Shown here piece after piece: positions 7,295 through 15,717 of a DNA stretch of 21,538 bases. Each line of letters begins with the position of its first letter. Positions within the stretch are counted from its first letter, which is position 1. Both the position numbers and the translations under genes were made by a program. Source of the stretch: an uncultured Clostridia bacterium (lineage in GTDB: Bacteria; Bacillota; Clostridia; Oscillospirales; CAG-382). The stretch spans positions 1-21,538 of the forward strand of contig CANQVQ010000018.1 of NCBI GenBank assembly GCA_947627335.1. Direction: 5' to 3'. The notes beneath the pieces were generated by a model, which was not told where the DNA came from, searched no databases, and was given only the letters and a program-made list of their open reading frames with translations.

Positions 7295-8665
7295 TCAGTC
7301 CGCCGCAGTTTCGAGCGCCTTGAGCGCCGCCTGCAGTTGCGGGTCCTCCTCGTGGGAGAGCAGGTAGAAACGGGCGGATTGCTCCGCGGTCAGCTTGACT
7401 TCGACGTCCGGTCGGATGCCGACCCCGTCGTAACTGACGTTGGACGCGGGATTGTAGAAATCCGACGTCAGCTTGACGGCGCTGCCGTCGGAGAGGGCGG
7501 AGATGGTCTGCATGGTCCCCTTGCCGTAGGTGGTCTCGCCGACGATGGTCGCAAGCTCGTAATCCCGCAGGTCCGCCGTGAAAAGCTCTGCCGCACTCGC
7601 CGTGTTCCCGTTGCAGAGCACCGCCATCGGGGCGTCCAGGAAGGTATCGGTTTCCGTCTCCCTCGTCCGGTCGTTTCCCTGCGCGTCGATGATGTGCAGG
7701 ATGGTTTGGTTTGCCGGCAGCAGTTCGTCGAGCACGGCGCACACCACGTCGAGGTTCCCGCCCGGGTTGTTGCGCAGGTCGAACAGATAGGACGTGCAGC
7801 CGTCCTGCTTCGCGGTTTCCAACGCGTTTCGGAACTGCTCGGTCACGTTGCTTTCGGAAAAAGAAAGGATCGAAAGGTAGGCGGTGTCGCCGAGCTTCTC
7901 ATAAAGCACGTTGCGGGCTTCCACCTTCGCACGCGTGACGGACAGATCCAGCGTTTCTTCGCCCCGGCGGACGGTCAGCGACACGTCCGTGCCCTCCTCG
8001 CCGGCGACGAGCGCGACCGCTTCGTTGTAGGTCGCCGCGCTGACCGCGACGTCCTCGACGGCAGGGGAGCCGGGCGCGACGCGGTAGACCGCGATGGCGT
8101 CCTGCGACTGATCGAACGTCACATGAACGCCGATGCCGACGTAATTCCCGCTGCGTTCGGCGGTATAGGCGGCATACTCGTCCGCCGTCATGTATTCGCT
8201 GTACGGGTCGCCGACGGCTTCGAGCAGACCGGCGTATACGCCGTCCCAAAGCGCTTCCTCGTCCGCACCGCGCACATATTCTTCCCCGATATAGGAAAGC
8301 AATCCGTTCAGCTTCTCGTAGTATTCGCCGTATTCGCCGCCCGGGGGGCTGTCGCCCGGGGAGGCGCTCTTCGCTTCATCGACGGCGGCGTCCAAACGGA
8401 CCGACATCGCCGTGAACGTCGCGAGGAATACGCCGAACGCGAACAGCAGTGCGAAGAACACCGCTCCCGCCAGCGAAACACGCCTCACTGATTTCATCGG
8501 CTTTGACGACTTCTTCGGCTTCGCCGACTTTTTCGTCAGCTCCTGTTCCAGCGATTCCTGCCCGTTCGCAGTTTGTTCCGCCGTTTCCGGTCCGTCCGCC
8601 CCGTATGCGGCGACGTTTTCCGCGTTCCCGTCCGGGGACGAACGCTTCCGTTCCTTTTTCAGCAT
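7295..8665 (-). CDS. S41 family C-terminal processing protease (CtpA/CtpB-like) with shortened PDZ domain
   Basis: A 456-residue membrane-anchored serine protease. A charged Lys/Ser-rich cytoplasmic tail (1-62) is followed by one membrane segment (63-88), then the extracytoplasmic N-terminal helical region, PDZ (about 176-236) and protease core. The catalytic set matches CtpB-type enzymes: S357 in NGNTASAAELF, K382 and Q386 in YGKGTMQ, with a 25-residue Ser-Lys spacing; FDLRNNPGG is also present. In the PDZ, the sequence runs from APGSPA directly into VEDVAVSAATYNEAV, lacking the usual AGL-x-x-GD-x-I turn (about 13 residues). The ATG at 8665 has AAGGGAG six bases upstream. It is last in the ftsE-ftsX-M23 group, 23 bases after the M23 gene, so cell-envelope or hydrolase processing is the likely role. 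Confidence 0.93.
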   Translation of the reverse strand: MLKKERKRSSPDGNAENVAAYGADGPETAEQTANGQESLEQELTKKSAKPKKSSKPMKSVRRVSLAGAVFFALLFAFGVFLATFTAMSVRLDAAVDEAKSASPGDSPPGGEYGEYYEKLNGLLSYIGEEYVRGADEEALWDGVYAGLLEAVGDPYSEYMTADEYAAYTAERSGNYVGIGVHVTFDQSQDAIAVYRVAPGSPAVEDVAVSAATYNEAVALVAGEEGTDVSLTVRRGEETLDLSVTRAKVEARNVLYEKLGDTAYLSILSFSESNVTEQFRNALETAKQDGCTSYLFDLRNNPGGNLDVVCAVLDELLPANQTILHIIDAQGNDRTRETETDTFLDAPMAVLCNGNTASAAELFTADLRDYELATIVGETTYGKGTMQTISALSDGSAVKLTSDFYNPASNVSYDGVGIRPDVEVKLTAEQSARFYLLSHEEDPQLQAALKALETAAD

Positions 8666-8688
8666 GGGAAACTCCCTTTTTCCCCGGC

Positions 8689-10035
8689 TCAATAGCCGGC
8701 GTTTGCCATCTTGATGTAATAGCCGTTCGGCAGGTAGTCGTCCGGATCGACGTATTCACCGTCGAGCAGGACCGAGAAATGCAGGTGGTTCCCGGTCGAA
8801 CGCCCGGTGCTGCCCACCAGCGAGATGCACTGCCCCTGTTCGACCTGCTGCCCTTCGACGCACTTCAGCTCGCTGGCGTGTCCGTACAGCGTCGTGACCA
8901 CGCGTCCGTTGCTGTCCTTGCCGTGGTAAATGATCACGCAATTCCCGTAGCCGCCGTATTTCGCCGACTTCGTCACCACGCCCGCCTTGGCGGCGAGGAT
9001 CTGCGTCCCTTGGGCACAGGCGATGTCAAGCCCTTCGTGGAATTCCGTCCCGTAGCCGGTGATGGGGTTGGTTCGGGTGGAGAAATAGCTGGTGATGCGG
9101 TAACTTACGCCCGGTTGGAGCGGCCAGGAGAAGCCGAGGTCGGAGACCGCACCGGGTTTGTGCTTCTGCGCTTCCTCCTCCTTGCGCCTCTGCTCCTCCT
9201 CGAGGGCGATCAGCGTCGCACGTTCCTTCTTGAGGGAGGCGAGCTTATCCTGCGTCTCCTGAATGGTCTTGTTGAGGGAGGCGTATTCGCCGCTCAGCTC
9301 GTCCTGCCGCTGTCCGGCTTCGGCGGCCAGACGTTCAAACTCCGCCTTGGACTTTTCCAGTTCCGCCTTCTGCTCGTCGAGTTGGACGAGGTATTTTTCG
9401 TACTTTCCTTCCGCTTCCGTATACTCGGCTTCCAGTTCATCCAGGCGAAGCAGGGATTGCTGCATGGACAGACGCAGGTCGTCGATGCACTCCATGACCG
9501 AATCCAGATCGTCCCGCCGATTCAGGTAATCCGAAAGGCTCGCGGAGGTGAACAGCAGTTCAAAATCGCTGACCGGCGCGTGCTCGTCGACGTAGCGGAT
9601 CACTTCCGCAAGCACGTCCTGATAGTATTCGTAATCGCTCTCCGCCAGAACCCGTTCCGCCTGCACCGTGCCGATCTTCATTTCGCAGGATTGCAGGAGG
9701 GACTCGTTGAGTTCGATCTGCGCGGAAAGCACCGTGACCTGTCCCGCCGCAAGCTGCGCCTGCTCGAGGGCTGCGTTCGACGTCCCGTCCAATTCGGAGA
9801 TCTGCCCGTTGAGGGCGGTCAGATCGCTTTGCAGGCGGGAGAGCAGCGCTTCGCACTCGACGATGTCGTCGTCCACGTTCTTGGACGTGCGTGCCGCTTC
9901 GACCGGGAGCGGTTCAGACTGCCGGAGCGCGAACAGGAACGTCCCGCACGCGAGCAGCAGGCAGAGCGCCAGACAGACCGTCCGCCGCAGGACCGCACGC
10001 GGGGAAATATGTATGGGATTCGTTCGGCGATTCAT
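8689..10035 (-). CDS. EnvC-like murein hydrolase or activator, M23 (LytM) peptidase
   Basis: A 448-residue exported protein. A basic N-terminus and hydrophobic segment (about 18-38) form a signal peptide or anchor. A long coiled coil follows (about 48-290, e.g. KYEKYLVQLDEQKAELEKSK), then a LytM domain. The zinc and catalytic residues are intact: H333 and D337 in FHEGLDIA, H386 in LYGHAS, and H417/H419 in NHLHFS, so it is probably an active endopeptidase rather than a degenerate activator like E. coli EnvC. The coiled coil is the part expected to contact FtsX. It lies 63 bases downstream of ftsX in the same operon. AGAGGA is correctly placed for the ATG at 10035. Confidence 0.94.
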   Translation of the reverse strand: MNRRTNPIHISPRAVLRRTVCLALCLLLACGTFLFALRQSEPLPVEAARTSKNVDDDIVECEALLSRLQSDLTALNGQISELDGTSNAALEQAQLAAGQVTVLSAQIELNESLLQSCEMKIGTVQAERVLAESDYEYYQDVLAEVIRYVDEHAPVSDFELLFTSASLSDYLNRRDDLDSVMECIDDLRLSMQQSLLRLDELEAEYTEAEGKYEKYLVQLDEQKAELEKSKAEFERLAAEAGQRQDELSGEYASLNKTIQETQDKLASLKKERATLIALEEEQRRKEEEAQKHKPGAVSDLGFSWPLQPGVSYRITSYFSTRTNPITGYGTEFHEGLDIACAQGTQILAAKAGVVTKSAKYGGYGNCVIIYHGKDSNGRVVTTLYGHASELKCVEGQQVEQGQCISLVGSTGRSTGNHLHFSVLLDGEYVDPDDYLPNGYYIKMANAGY

Positions 10036-10098
10036 GATAGATCCTCTCTTTTCTACGTCTTGCAACCGGCGACAAGCGGTCCGGCTGTCCGCGATGCG

Positions 10099-11061
10099 TT
10101 ACACTTTGAGGTACTTCTTGATGGAGATCAGACTGGAAAGCATTCCGACGACCAGACCGATCGCGGCGAACAGGATCGCCAGCAGCGGCAGGTACGCCAT
10201 GAACGACGAAAGCACGATCCCGTCGGCGGTGACGCTCGTCACCCGCTGCAGGAACGGCGCGAGCACGCCGTTGTACAGCACATACTCCAGCCCCAGCGCC
10301 AACCCGGCGGAAAGCAGACCGATAAGGATGCCCTCGATGACGAACGGCGTGCGAATGAACGCCTTGGTCGCCCCGCAGAGCCGCATGAACATGATCTCGT
10401 TCTTGCGGGATTCCACGCCAAGACGGATCGTGTTGGCGATGACGAAGAGCGAAAGCGCCCCCAGCAGCACCAGCATCCATCCGCCGATGGCGGCGACCGC
10501 CTGCCTGACGTCCCTGACGTTGCGGTAGAGCTGAATGGTCGAGGAAATGTCGTTGTCCGAGTCGATCGGGGACGTTCCGTCCGCAAGCTGCAGTTCGCCC
10601 ATGCGGACTTCCAGTTCGTTCAATTCCGAAATGGAGGCGTTCTTGGAGAAGGTCAGCTCATAGCTCGGACGCAGGGAGAACCGTTCCGGGTCCTCGATCA
10701 GCGCACCGGTATAGCTTTCGCCTTCGTGCAGTTCCAGAAATTGGCTGAGATGCTCCTCGGAGGAAACGTAGACCACCTCGTCGTCGAGCAGGTCGCTCTC
10801 CGCGCACAGGTCCGACAGCATCTCCTCGATCTCCGCATACTGTTCGTCGGTATAGGAAGCGGAAACGCGAATGGAGATGGCGTTGATATTGCTGATATTT
10901 TCGAGGTTCTCCCGGATGCTCATGTAGACAAGGAAGAACGTCCCGATGATGATCATGCAGGAAAGCAGCACCAGCACGGACGCCGTGGACATGACGCTGT
11001 TGCGGAACACACCGCGAACCCCCTGCTGAAGGTTATAAAGGAAGGAACGAATCGCTCTCAT
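10099..11061 (-). CDS. ftsX: Cell division protein FtsX
   Basis: A 320-residue integral membrane protein. A cytoplasmic N-terminus (MRAIRSFLYNLQQGVRGVFRN) leads into the first membrane segment (about 25-48). A large extracytoplasmic domain (about 50-190) follows, then three further membrane segments near 190-215, 240-270 and 290-312, the four-helix FtsX arrangement. The family's cytoplasmic coupling region is seen in NTIRLGVESRKNEIMFMRLCGATKAFIRTPF. FtsX transmits ATP hydrolysis by FtsE to peptidoglycan hydrolases outside the membrane. Its ATG overlaps the ftsE stop codon (ATGA), so the two are translationally coupled. Confidence 0.96.
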   Translation of the reverse strand: MRAIRSFLYNLQQGVRGVFRNSVMSTASVLVLLSCMIIIGTFFLVYMSIRENLENISNINAISIRVSASYTDEQYAEIEEMLSDLCAESDLLDDEVVYVSSEEHLSQFLELHEGESYTGALIEDPERFSLRPSYELTFSKNASISELNELEVRMGELQLADGTSPIDSDNDISSTIQLYRNVRDVRQAVAAIGGWMLVLLGALSLFVIANTIRLGVESRKNEIMFMRLCGATKAFIRTPFVIEGILIGLLSAGLALGLEYVLYNGVLAPFLQRVTSVTADGIVLSSFMAYLPLLAILFAAIGLVVGMLSSLISIKKYLKV

Positions 11062-11753
11062 GCCGTTTCACCCGTCCTTTCGGGGGAAGGTGCGGCGGTA
11101 TCCGAAAGGATACGTCCTTCGCCCAGCCGGACGATCCGCTTGCGGTGGCGTTCCAGCAGTTCCTCGTCGTGCGTGACGACCAGAACGGTCTTCCCGAGCT
11201 TGTTGATGCGCAGGAGCAGTTCGAGGATCTCGTCCCGCAGGACGTGGTCGATGTTGCCGGTCGGTTCGTCCGCGATGACCAGGGACGGGTTGTTGACCAA
11301 CGCACGGGCAAACGCCACACGCTGCTGCTCGCCGCCGGAGAGCTTGCCGGGGAAGGACTTCGCCTTGTCCGCCAGACCCACGACGTTGAGGAAGAACGGC
11401 ACACGCTTGCGGATGACGGCACGCTTCTCGCCGATGACACGCATGGCGAACGCGACGTTCTCGTAGACGGTCATTTTGTCGAACAGCTTGAAATCCTGAA
11501 ACACGACCCCCATCGTGCGCCGCAGGTGCGGGATCTGTCGTGCGCGAATGCGGTCCAGCCGGAAGCCGTTGACGTCCAGCCGTCCTGCGGACACCCGTTC
11601 CTCCGCGAACAGCAGGCGGGTCAACGTGGTTTTTCCGGCGCCGGACGGACCGGCGAGAAAGAGGAATTCCCCGTCCCCGACCGTGAGGTTGATTTCCCTG
11701 AGCGCGACCGTTCCGTCCGGGTACGCCATGGAAACGTTTTGAAATTGTATCAT
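11058..11753 (-). CDS. ftsE: Cell division ATP-binding protein FtsE
   Basis: A 231-residue ABC ATPase with all motifs: Walker A GPSGAGKT (35-42), Q-loop Q86 in VVFQDFKL, signature LSGGE (138-142), Walker B with D162 and catalytic E163 in LVIADEPTGNID, and H-loop H195. The FtsE-specific start MIQFQNVSMAYPDG is present. It is the cytoplasmic motor of the FtsEX complex. No good ribosome site lies directly before the ATG at 11753; AAAAGG is about 18 bases away, so translation may depend on coupling to the regulator gene that ends 34 bases upstream. Confidence 0.97.
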   Translation of the reverse strand: MIQFQNVSMAYPDGTVALREINLTVGDGEFLFLAGPSGAGKTTLTRLLFAEERVSAGRLDVNGFRLDRIRARQIPHLRRTMGVVFQDFKLFDKMTVYENVAFAMRVIGEKRAVIRKRVPFFLNVVGLADKAKSFPGKLSGGEQQRVAFARALVNNPSLVIADEPTGNIDHVLRDEILELLLRINKLGKTVLVVTHDEELLERHRKRIVRLGEGRILSDTAAPSPERTGETA

Positions 11754-11787
11754 AATGGGTGTGAAGAAACCTTTTCTTTCGTAAGAA

Positions 11788-12873
11788 TCAATACATATTC
11801 GGCTTGCTGACGAGGTACTTCTTGACCATCAGCGCCACCTTGAACGTAATGGCATGGTCGAACTCCCGCAGGTCCAGACCGGTCAGCTTCTTGATCTTTT
11901 CCAGCCGGTAGACGAGCGTATTGCGGTGGACGAACAGCTTGCGGGAGGTTTCCGAGACGTTGAGGTTGTTGTCGAAGAACGCGTGGATGGTCAGCAGGGT
12001 TTCCCGGTCGAGACTTTCGAGCGAACCGCGCTTAAAGACCTCTTGCAGGAACATCTCGCACAGCGTCGTCGGAAGCTGATAGATAAGCCGTCCGATCCCG
12101 AGGTTTTCGTAGTTGATGCAGGTCTGCTCCGTGTCGAACACACGCCCGACCTCCAGCGCGACCTGCGCGTCCTTATACGAACGCGCCAGCTCCTTGACGG
12201 ACGTGACGACCGTGCCGATCCCGACGATGCACTTGAGATAGAATTCGCTCTGCACGCTGTCCACGATGGAATGGGCGATGGCGTCGATGGCTTTGCTGTC
12301 CGTGCCGTTCTTCAGCTCCTTGACCAGCACGATGTCCGTTTCGCCCACGCTGATGATGTAGTCACGGGTCTTATCCGGGAACATATTCTGAATGATGTCA
12401 TAGGGCACGACGTCGGACTTGTTCTGGAAGCGAATAAGCAGAACCACCCGGTTGGTCTCGTTGTCGAACCGCAGTTCCTTGGATTTGATGTAGATGTCCC
12501 CCGGCAGGATGTTGTCGAGGATGATGTTCTTGATGAAATTGGTCTTGTCGTACTTTTCGTCGTAAAGCTGCTTGATGTTGGTGAAGGCGATGGAAAGCAG
12601 CATCGCCGTGCTCGCCGCGGGATCGTCCTCGCCCTGAACGAACACGATATATTCGATGCGGGCGTGCGACCCGATGGGACGGTAGGTGTAGCCGTCCGCC
12701 TTGAGGGTATCGAAGTTGTAGGAGATTTCCTCTACGATCTCTTTGTGCGTTTCGCCGATCCGGGAGAGCTGGCTGCAGGCGATGATGGTCCCCTTTTCGT
12801 CGATGATGCCGATGTCCCGGTCAACGGCTTCCCGCATCTGGTACACCAGCGTTTGAAACAGTTTGTTGCTCAT
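11788..12873 (-). CDS. PucR/CdaR-family transcriptional regulator
   Basis: A 361-residue protein. The N-terminal part (about 1-120, with REAVDRDIGIIDEKGTIIAC) looks like a PAS/diacid-recognition-type sensor. The middle (about 140-270) fits the GGDEF-like domain of CdaR proteins. The C-terminus is the PucR-type helix-turn-helix: TIHAFFDNNLNVSETSRKLF, then VHRNTLVYRLEKIKKLTGLD. Family members respond to small ligands such as sugar diacids or purine metabolites; the ligand here is unknown. The ATG at 12873 is preceded by GGAGTAGGAAA. The longer reading to 13029 would run over the promoter and is rejected. It heads the operon with ftsE, which is striking for this family. Confidence 0.88.
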   Translation of the reverse strand: MSNKLFQTLVYQMREAVDRDIGIIDEKGTIIACSQLSRIGETHKEIVEEISYNFDTLKADGYTYRPIGSHARIEYIVFVQGEDDPAASTAMLLSIAFTNIKQLYDEKYDKTNFIKNIILDNILPGDIYIKSKELRFDNETNRVVLLIRFQNKSDVVPYDIIQNMFPDKTRDYIISVGETDIVLVKELKNGTDSKAIDAIAHSIVDSVQSEFYLKCIVGIGTVVTSVKELARSYKDAQVALEVGRVFDTEQTCINYENLGIGRLIYQLPTTLCEMFLQEVFKRGSLESLDRETLLTIHAFFDNNLNVSETSRKLFVHRNTLVYRLEKIKKLTGLDLREFDHAITFKVALMVKKYLVSKPNMY

Positions 12874-12939
12874 GATTGCTTTCCTACTCCTTCGTTCGCC
12901 CCGATTCGGGCAGCTTTTTCGTCCGGCGCGTCGAAAACC

Positions 12940-12957
12940 TGCGGGACGGCCCCCGCA
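12940..12957 (-). other. Hairpin in the operon leader
   Basis: TGCGGG (12940-12945) and CCCGCA (12952-12957) form a 6-bp GC-rich stem with a six-base loop inside the ~120-base leader of the regulator-ftsEX operon. No T-run follows in the direction of transcription, so it is not a terminator; it could influence RNA stability or translation. Confidence 0.35.
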
Positions 12958-13000
12958 CAAAAAACGGTCCCGATTTGCCTTTTCTATGATTTCGCTTTCT

Positions 13001-13059
13001 ATTCTACAATAAATTTGTGAAAAATGCAATACCCTGACAAAAAAATTTACAAAAAAATT
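13001..13059 (-). promoter_or_regulatory. Promoter of the regulator-ftsEX operon with upstream A-tracts
   Basis: On the - strand, TTGCAT (13024-13029) and TAGAAT (13001-13006) are separated by exactly 17 bases. Directly upstream of the -35 box lie two copies of an 11-base A-tract unit, ACAAAAAAATT on the + strand (13037-13047 and 13049-13059), spaced about one helical turn, as in an UP element. The predicted start near 12994 gives a leader of about 120 bases. Confidence 0.75.
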
Positions 13060-13231
13060 GAACGCACTTTGGTGATTTTGCGGTGAAGGACCGTCGGAGG
13101 CAGGAAAAAATCGGATTTTCCCGGATTATTCCCCATTTTTCGTGTAGTCTGTGTTTTTATCCCAATATTTCGATTTTTTGTGTATCTGTAAAAATTTAGG
13201 GGCAAAAAATGTGAACTCTATCCCGAAACCC
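13060..13231. other. Divergent intergenic region between the ftsEX and marR operons
   Basis: Part of a 468-base gene-free stretch (12874-13341) that holds both divergent promoters. The AT-rich middle contains no ORF I can support and no clear RNA. A short ATCGG...CCCGG segment near 13110-13125 has no convincing stem. Confidence 0.5.
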
Positions 13232-13259
13232 TTGACAAGTCGGCGGAATCGTCTATAAT
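13232..13259 (+). promoter_or_regulatory. Consensus sigma-A promoter of the marR-ABC exporter operon
   Basis: TTGACA (13232-13237) and TATAAT (13254-13259) are separated by 16 bases, with a predicted start near 13266 and a leader of about 75 bases. The -35 box lies inside the 9-base palindrome CTTGACAAG (13231-13239), a plausible half of a MarR operator for autorepression; no second copy is obvious. Confidence 0.85.
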
Positions 13260-13341
13260 TTGTAAGGAAGGAAGCGGAAAAGACCGCCCGAGACCTGAAA
13301 AAAGGCGGGAGATTCCGGGGGAAAAGAACAGGGGAGTGTAA

Positions 13342-13875
13342 ATGATGCAGGATGATTTTGAACGGGAACAGGTTCGGCAGGCCGCGGTGCGGTTCCGGGT
13401 GACCATGCGGCTGCACCGGCAATTGCAGGAACAGCTGATCGACCAGATGGGGATCAGCAGGTCCCAGCACCGGCTGCTGATGTACCTGTATCGGACCGAC
13501 TGCGTCCCGTCGCAGACGGAGCTTGCACACGCCTTCGAGGTCAGCACGGCGGCCATCGCCGTCGCGCTCAAGCGGCTGGAAAAGAGCGGATACATCCGGC
13601 AGGGCGCCGCCATCAACGATGCGCGCTACAACGAGATCGCCCTGACCGAAAAGGGGCTGGAGCTGGTGCAGCGCACCAATCGGATGTTCGCGGCGGCGGA
13701 CCTCGCGCTGTTCGGGGAACTGACGGACGAGGAACTTCGCCTGGAAGCCGCCTGCGAAGAAAAGATGCAGAATGCGCTTCGCGCCCTGCTGGACGGGACG
13801 GCGGAGCTTCCGCGTGTCAAGGGCATCCACGTCCGCGAGCTGATCGCCGGGGCGGAAAAGGACGAAAAACCGTAA
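13342..13875 (+). CDS. MarR-family transcriptional regulator
   Basis: A 177-residue protein with a winged helix-turn-helix: RSQHRLLMYLY, then SQTELAHAFEVSTAAIAVAL as helix and recognition helix, followed by KRLEKSGYIRQ and a wing ending DARYNEIALTEKG. MarR proteins are dimeric repressors released by small molecules and often control adjacent efflux pumps. Here it lies 40 bases ahead of two ABC half-exporters on the same strand, so it is probably their regulator and represses its own promoter. GGGGAG precedes the two adjacent ATGs (13342 and 13345); the first is used here. The C-terminal extension (LPRVKGIHVRELIAGAEKDE) is not part of the core domain. Confidence 0.92.
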   Translation: MMQDDFEREQVRQAAVRFRVTMRLHRQLQEQLIDQMGISRSQHRLLMYLYRTDCVPSQTELAHAFEVSTAAIAVALKRLEKSGYIRQGAAINDARYNEIALTEKGLELVQRTNRMFAAADLALFGELTDEELRLEAACEEKMQNALRALLDGTAELPRVKGIHVRELIAGAEKDEKP

Positions 13876-13915
13876 TCCATGGATCCGGCGATCCGAAAAA
13901 ATGGAGGAACATACG

Positions 13916-15712
13916 ATGCAGCCAAAGAGAAAAGGGAAGTGGATGCGCTATGTGCGCCCCTACTTGCCGTATTTCATCATCGGACCGATCTGCATGATCG
14001 CAGAGGTGGTCGGGGAAGTGCTGATGCCGAAGTGCCTTTCGCTGGTCATCAACCGGGCGAAGGAGCTGGAAGAACTCAAAGCCGTCGGACAAATTGCGGA
14101 CGCCGAATCCTCCGGCGTTCTGTTTTCGCTCGGCATCGCCGGCGTCATGGTGCTTATCGCTCTGGGCATGATGGCGGGCGGCGTGGGCGGCGCGTACTTC
14201 GGCGCGAAGGCGTCGGTCAATTTCGCGGCGGACCTGCGCTCGGACGTGTACGCCCGGGTGCAGCAATTTTCTTTTTCCAATATCGACCATTTTTCGACCG
14301 GTTCGCTCGTGACCCGTCTGACCAACGACGGGACGCAGATGCAGAACATGGTCAATATGCTCCTGCGCATGGCGCTGCGTGCGCCGGGAATGCTTATCGG
14401 TGCGCTGATCATGGCGATCCTGCTGCGTCCGACCCTCGCGACGGTGCTCGCCGTGACCATTCCGCTGATGGTGCTGTGCATCGCCCTGCTGATCTTCCGC
14501 AGCTATCCGCTCTTTTCGCGGGTGCAGGGGAAGATCGACCGCCTGAATTCCACGGTGCAGGAGAACGTCACGAACGTCCGCGTGGTCAAATCCTTCGTCC
14601 GCGAGGACTTTGAACGCAGAAAGTTTTTCAACGCGAACCGCGACTTGAAAAGCACCGGGATGCGTGCGATGAAGCTGATGATCTTCATGTCCCCGGTCAT
14701 GACGCTGTTCATGAACATCACGACGCTCGCCGTGCTGTGGTTCGGCGGGGAGCAGGTCTACAGCGGTTCGATGCCCATCGGCGACCTGTCCGCGTTCATC
14801 ACCTACGTCACGCAGATCCTTTCGTCGCTGATGATGGTGACCATGCTCCTGATGATGCTCTCCCGTGCCATGGCGTCCGCGAAGCGTATTTCGGAAGTGC
14901 TCGACGAACCCATCAGCCTGACCGACGAGAACGCCTCCCGCAAGGACCTGACCGTGCAGGAAGGGCGTATCGAGTTCCGCGACGTTTCCTTCCGTTACTA
15001 TAAGAACAGCGAGGACGCCGTGCTCGACCATATCGACCTGACCATTCAGCCGCGAACGGTCGTCGGGATCATCGGCTCGACCGGCTGCGGCAAGAGCACG
15101 CTGGTGTCCATGATCCCCCGCCTGTACGACGTGGACGAGGGGCAGGTGCTTATCGACGGCGTGGACGTGCGGGAGTACAGCCTGTACAACCTGCGCGAGG
15201 GCGTCGGCATGGTGCTGCAAAAGAACGTGCTGTTCTCCGGCTCCATCGCGGATAACCTGCGCTGGGGCGACGAGAACGCGACGGACGAAGAATTGCAGGC
15301 TGCCGCGGAAAGCGCACAGGCGAACGGCTTTGTGCAGTCCTTCTCCGGCGGATACGACTACGACCTCGGGCAGGGCGGCAAAAACGTCTCCGGCGGGCAG
15401 AAGCAGCGCCTGTGCATCGCCCGGGCTCTGCTGAAGAAGCCGAAGATCCTCATTCTCGACGACTCGACCTCCGCGGTCGATACGGCGACGGAAGCCCGCA
15501 TTCGCGAGGCGTTCCGCAACGAACTGGCGGATTCGACGAAGATCGTCATCGCCCAGCGCATCACGTCCGTCATGGACGCCGATCAGATCATCGTGCTGAA
15601 CGAAGGACGCATCACCGGCGTCGGCACCCACGCCGAACTGCTGAAAACCAATCGCGAATACCGGGAGATCTACGAATCGCAGACCGACCGGAAAGCGGAC
15701 GAGGGGGTGTGA
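13916..15712 (+). CDS. ABC exporter half-transporter with degenerate ATP site (heterodimer partner A)
   Basis: A 598-residue half-transporter with an N-terminal six-helix exporter domain (about 10-325) and a C-terminal ATPase. Walker A is GSTGCGKST (387-395) and the signature VSGGQ (491-495). At the catalytic glutamate after Walker B there is Asp (ILILDDSTSAVD, D516), and the H-loop histidine is Gln (IVIAQRITS, Q547). This pair of changes is known from the degenerate site of heterodimeric exporters such as TM287/288, BmrC/D and LmrC/D. The substrate is probably a drug or other amphiphile. The ATG at 13916 has GGAGG eight bases upstream; the in-frame ATG at 13901 has none. The partner gene begins five bases after the stop. 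Confidence 0.93.
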   Translation: MQPKRKGKWMRYVRPYLPYFIIGPICMIAEVVGEVLMPKCLSLVINRAKELEELKAVGQIADAESSGVLFSLGIAGVMVLIALGMMAGGVGGAYFGAKASVNFAADLRSDVYARVQQFSFSNIDHFSTGSLVTRLTNDGTQMQNMVNMLLRMALRAPGMLIGALIMAILLRPTLATVLAVTIPLMVLCIALLIFRSYPLFSRVQGKIDRLNSTVQENVTNVRVVKSFVREDFERRKFFNANRDLKSTGMRAMKLMIFMSPVMTLFMNITTLAVLWFGGEQVYSGSMPIGDLSAFITYVTQILSSLMMVTMLLMMLSRAMASAKRISEVLDEPISLTDENASRKDLTVQEGRIEFRDVSFRYYKNSEDAVLDHIDLTIQPRTVVGIIGSTGCGKSTLVSMIPRLYDVDEGQVLIDGVDVREYSLYNLREGVGMVLQKNVLFSGSIADNLRWGDENATDEELQAAAESAQANGFVQSFSGGYDYDLGQGGKNVSGGQKQRLCIARALLKKPKILILDDSTSAVDTATEARIREAFRNELADSTKIVIAQRITSVMDADQIIVLNEGRITGVGTHAELLKTNREYREIYESQTDRKADEGV

Positions 15713-15717
15713 CGGGC

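Noticed and set aside
7064..8491. A 475-codon open frame on the + strand
   Set aside because: It is antisense to greA and the S41 protease gene, has no ribosome site and no recognisable motif.
8449..11466. A 1005-codon open frame on the + strand
   Set aside because: It runs antisense across the S41 protease, M23, ftsX and ftsE genes, all of which are unmistakable. High GC content removes stop codons from the opposite frames. Its translation is Arg/His/Gly-rich without any recognisable domain.
11854..13020. A 388-codon open frame on the + strand
   Set aside because: It is antisense to the PucR/CdaR-like gene and reads through its promoter.
13231..13239. CTTGACAAG palindrome as a definite MarR operator
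   Set aside because: It overlaps the -35 box, which itself supplies most of the palindrome, and there is no second copy; kept only as a possibility in the promoter entry.
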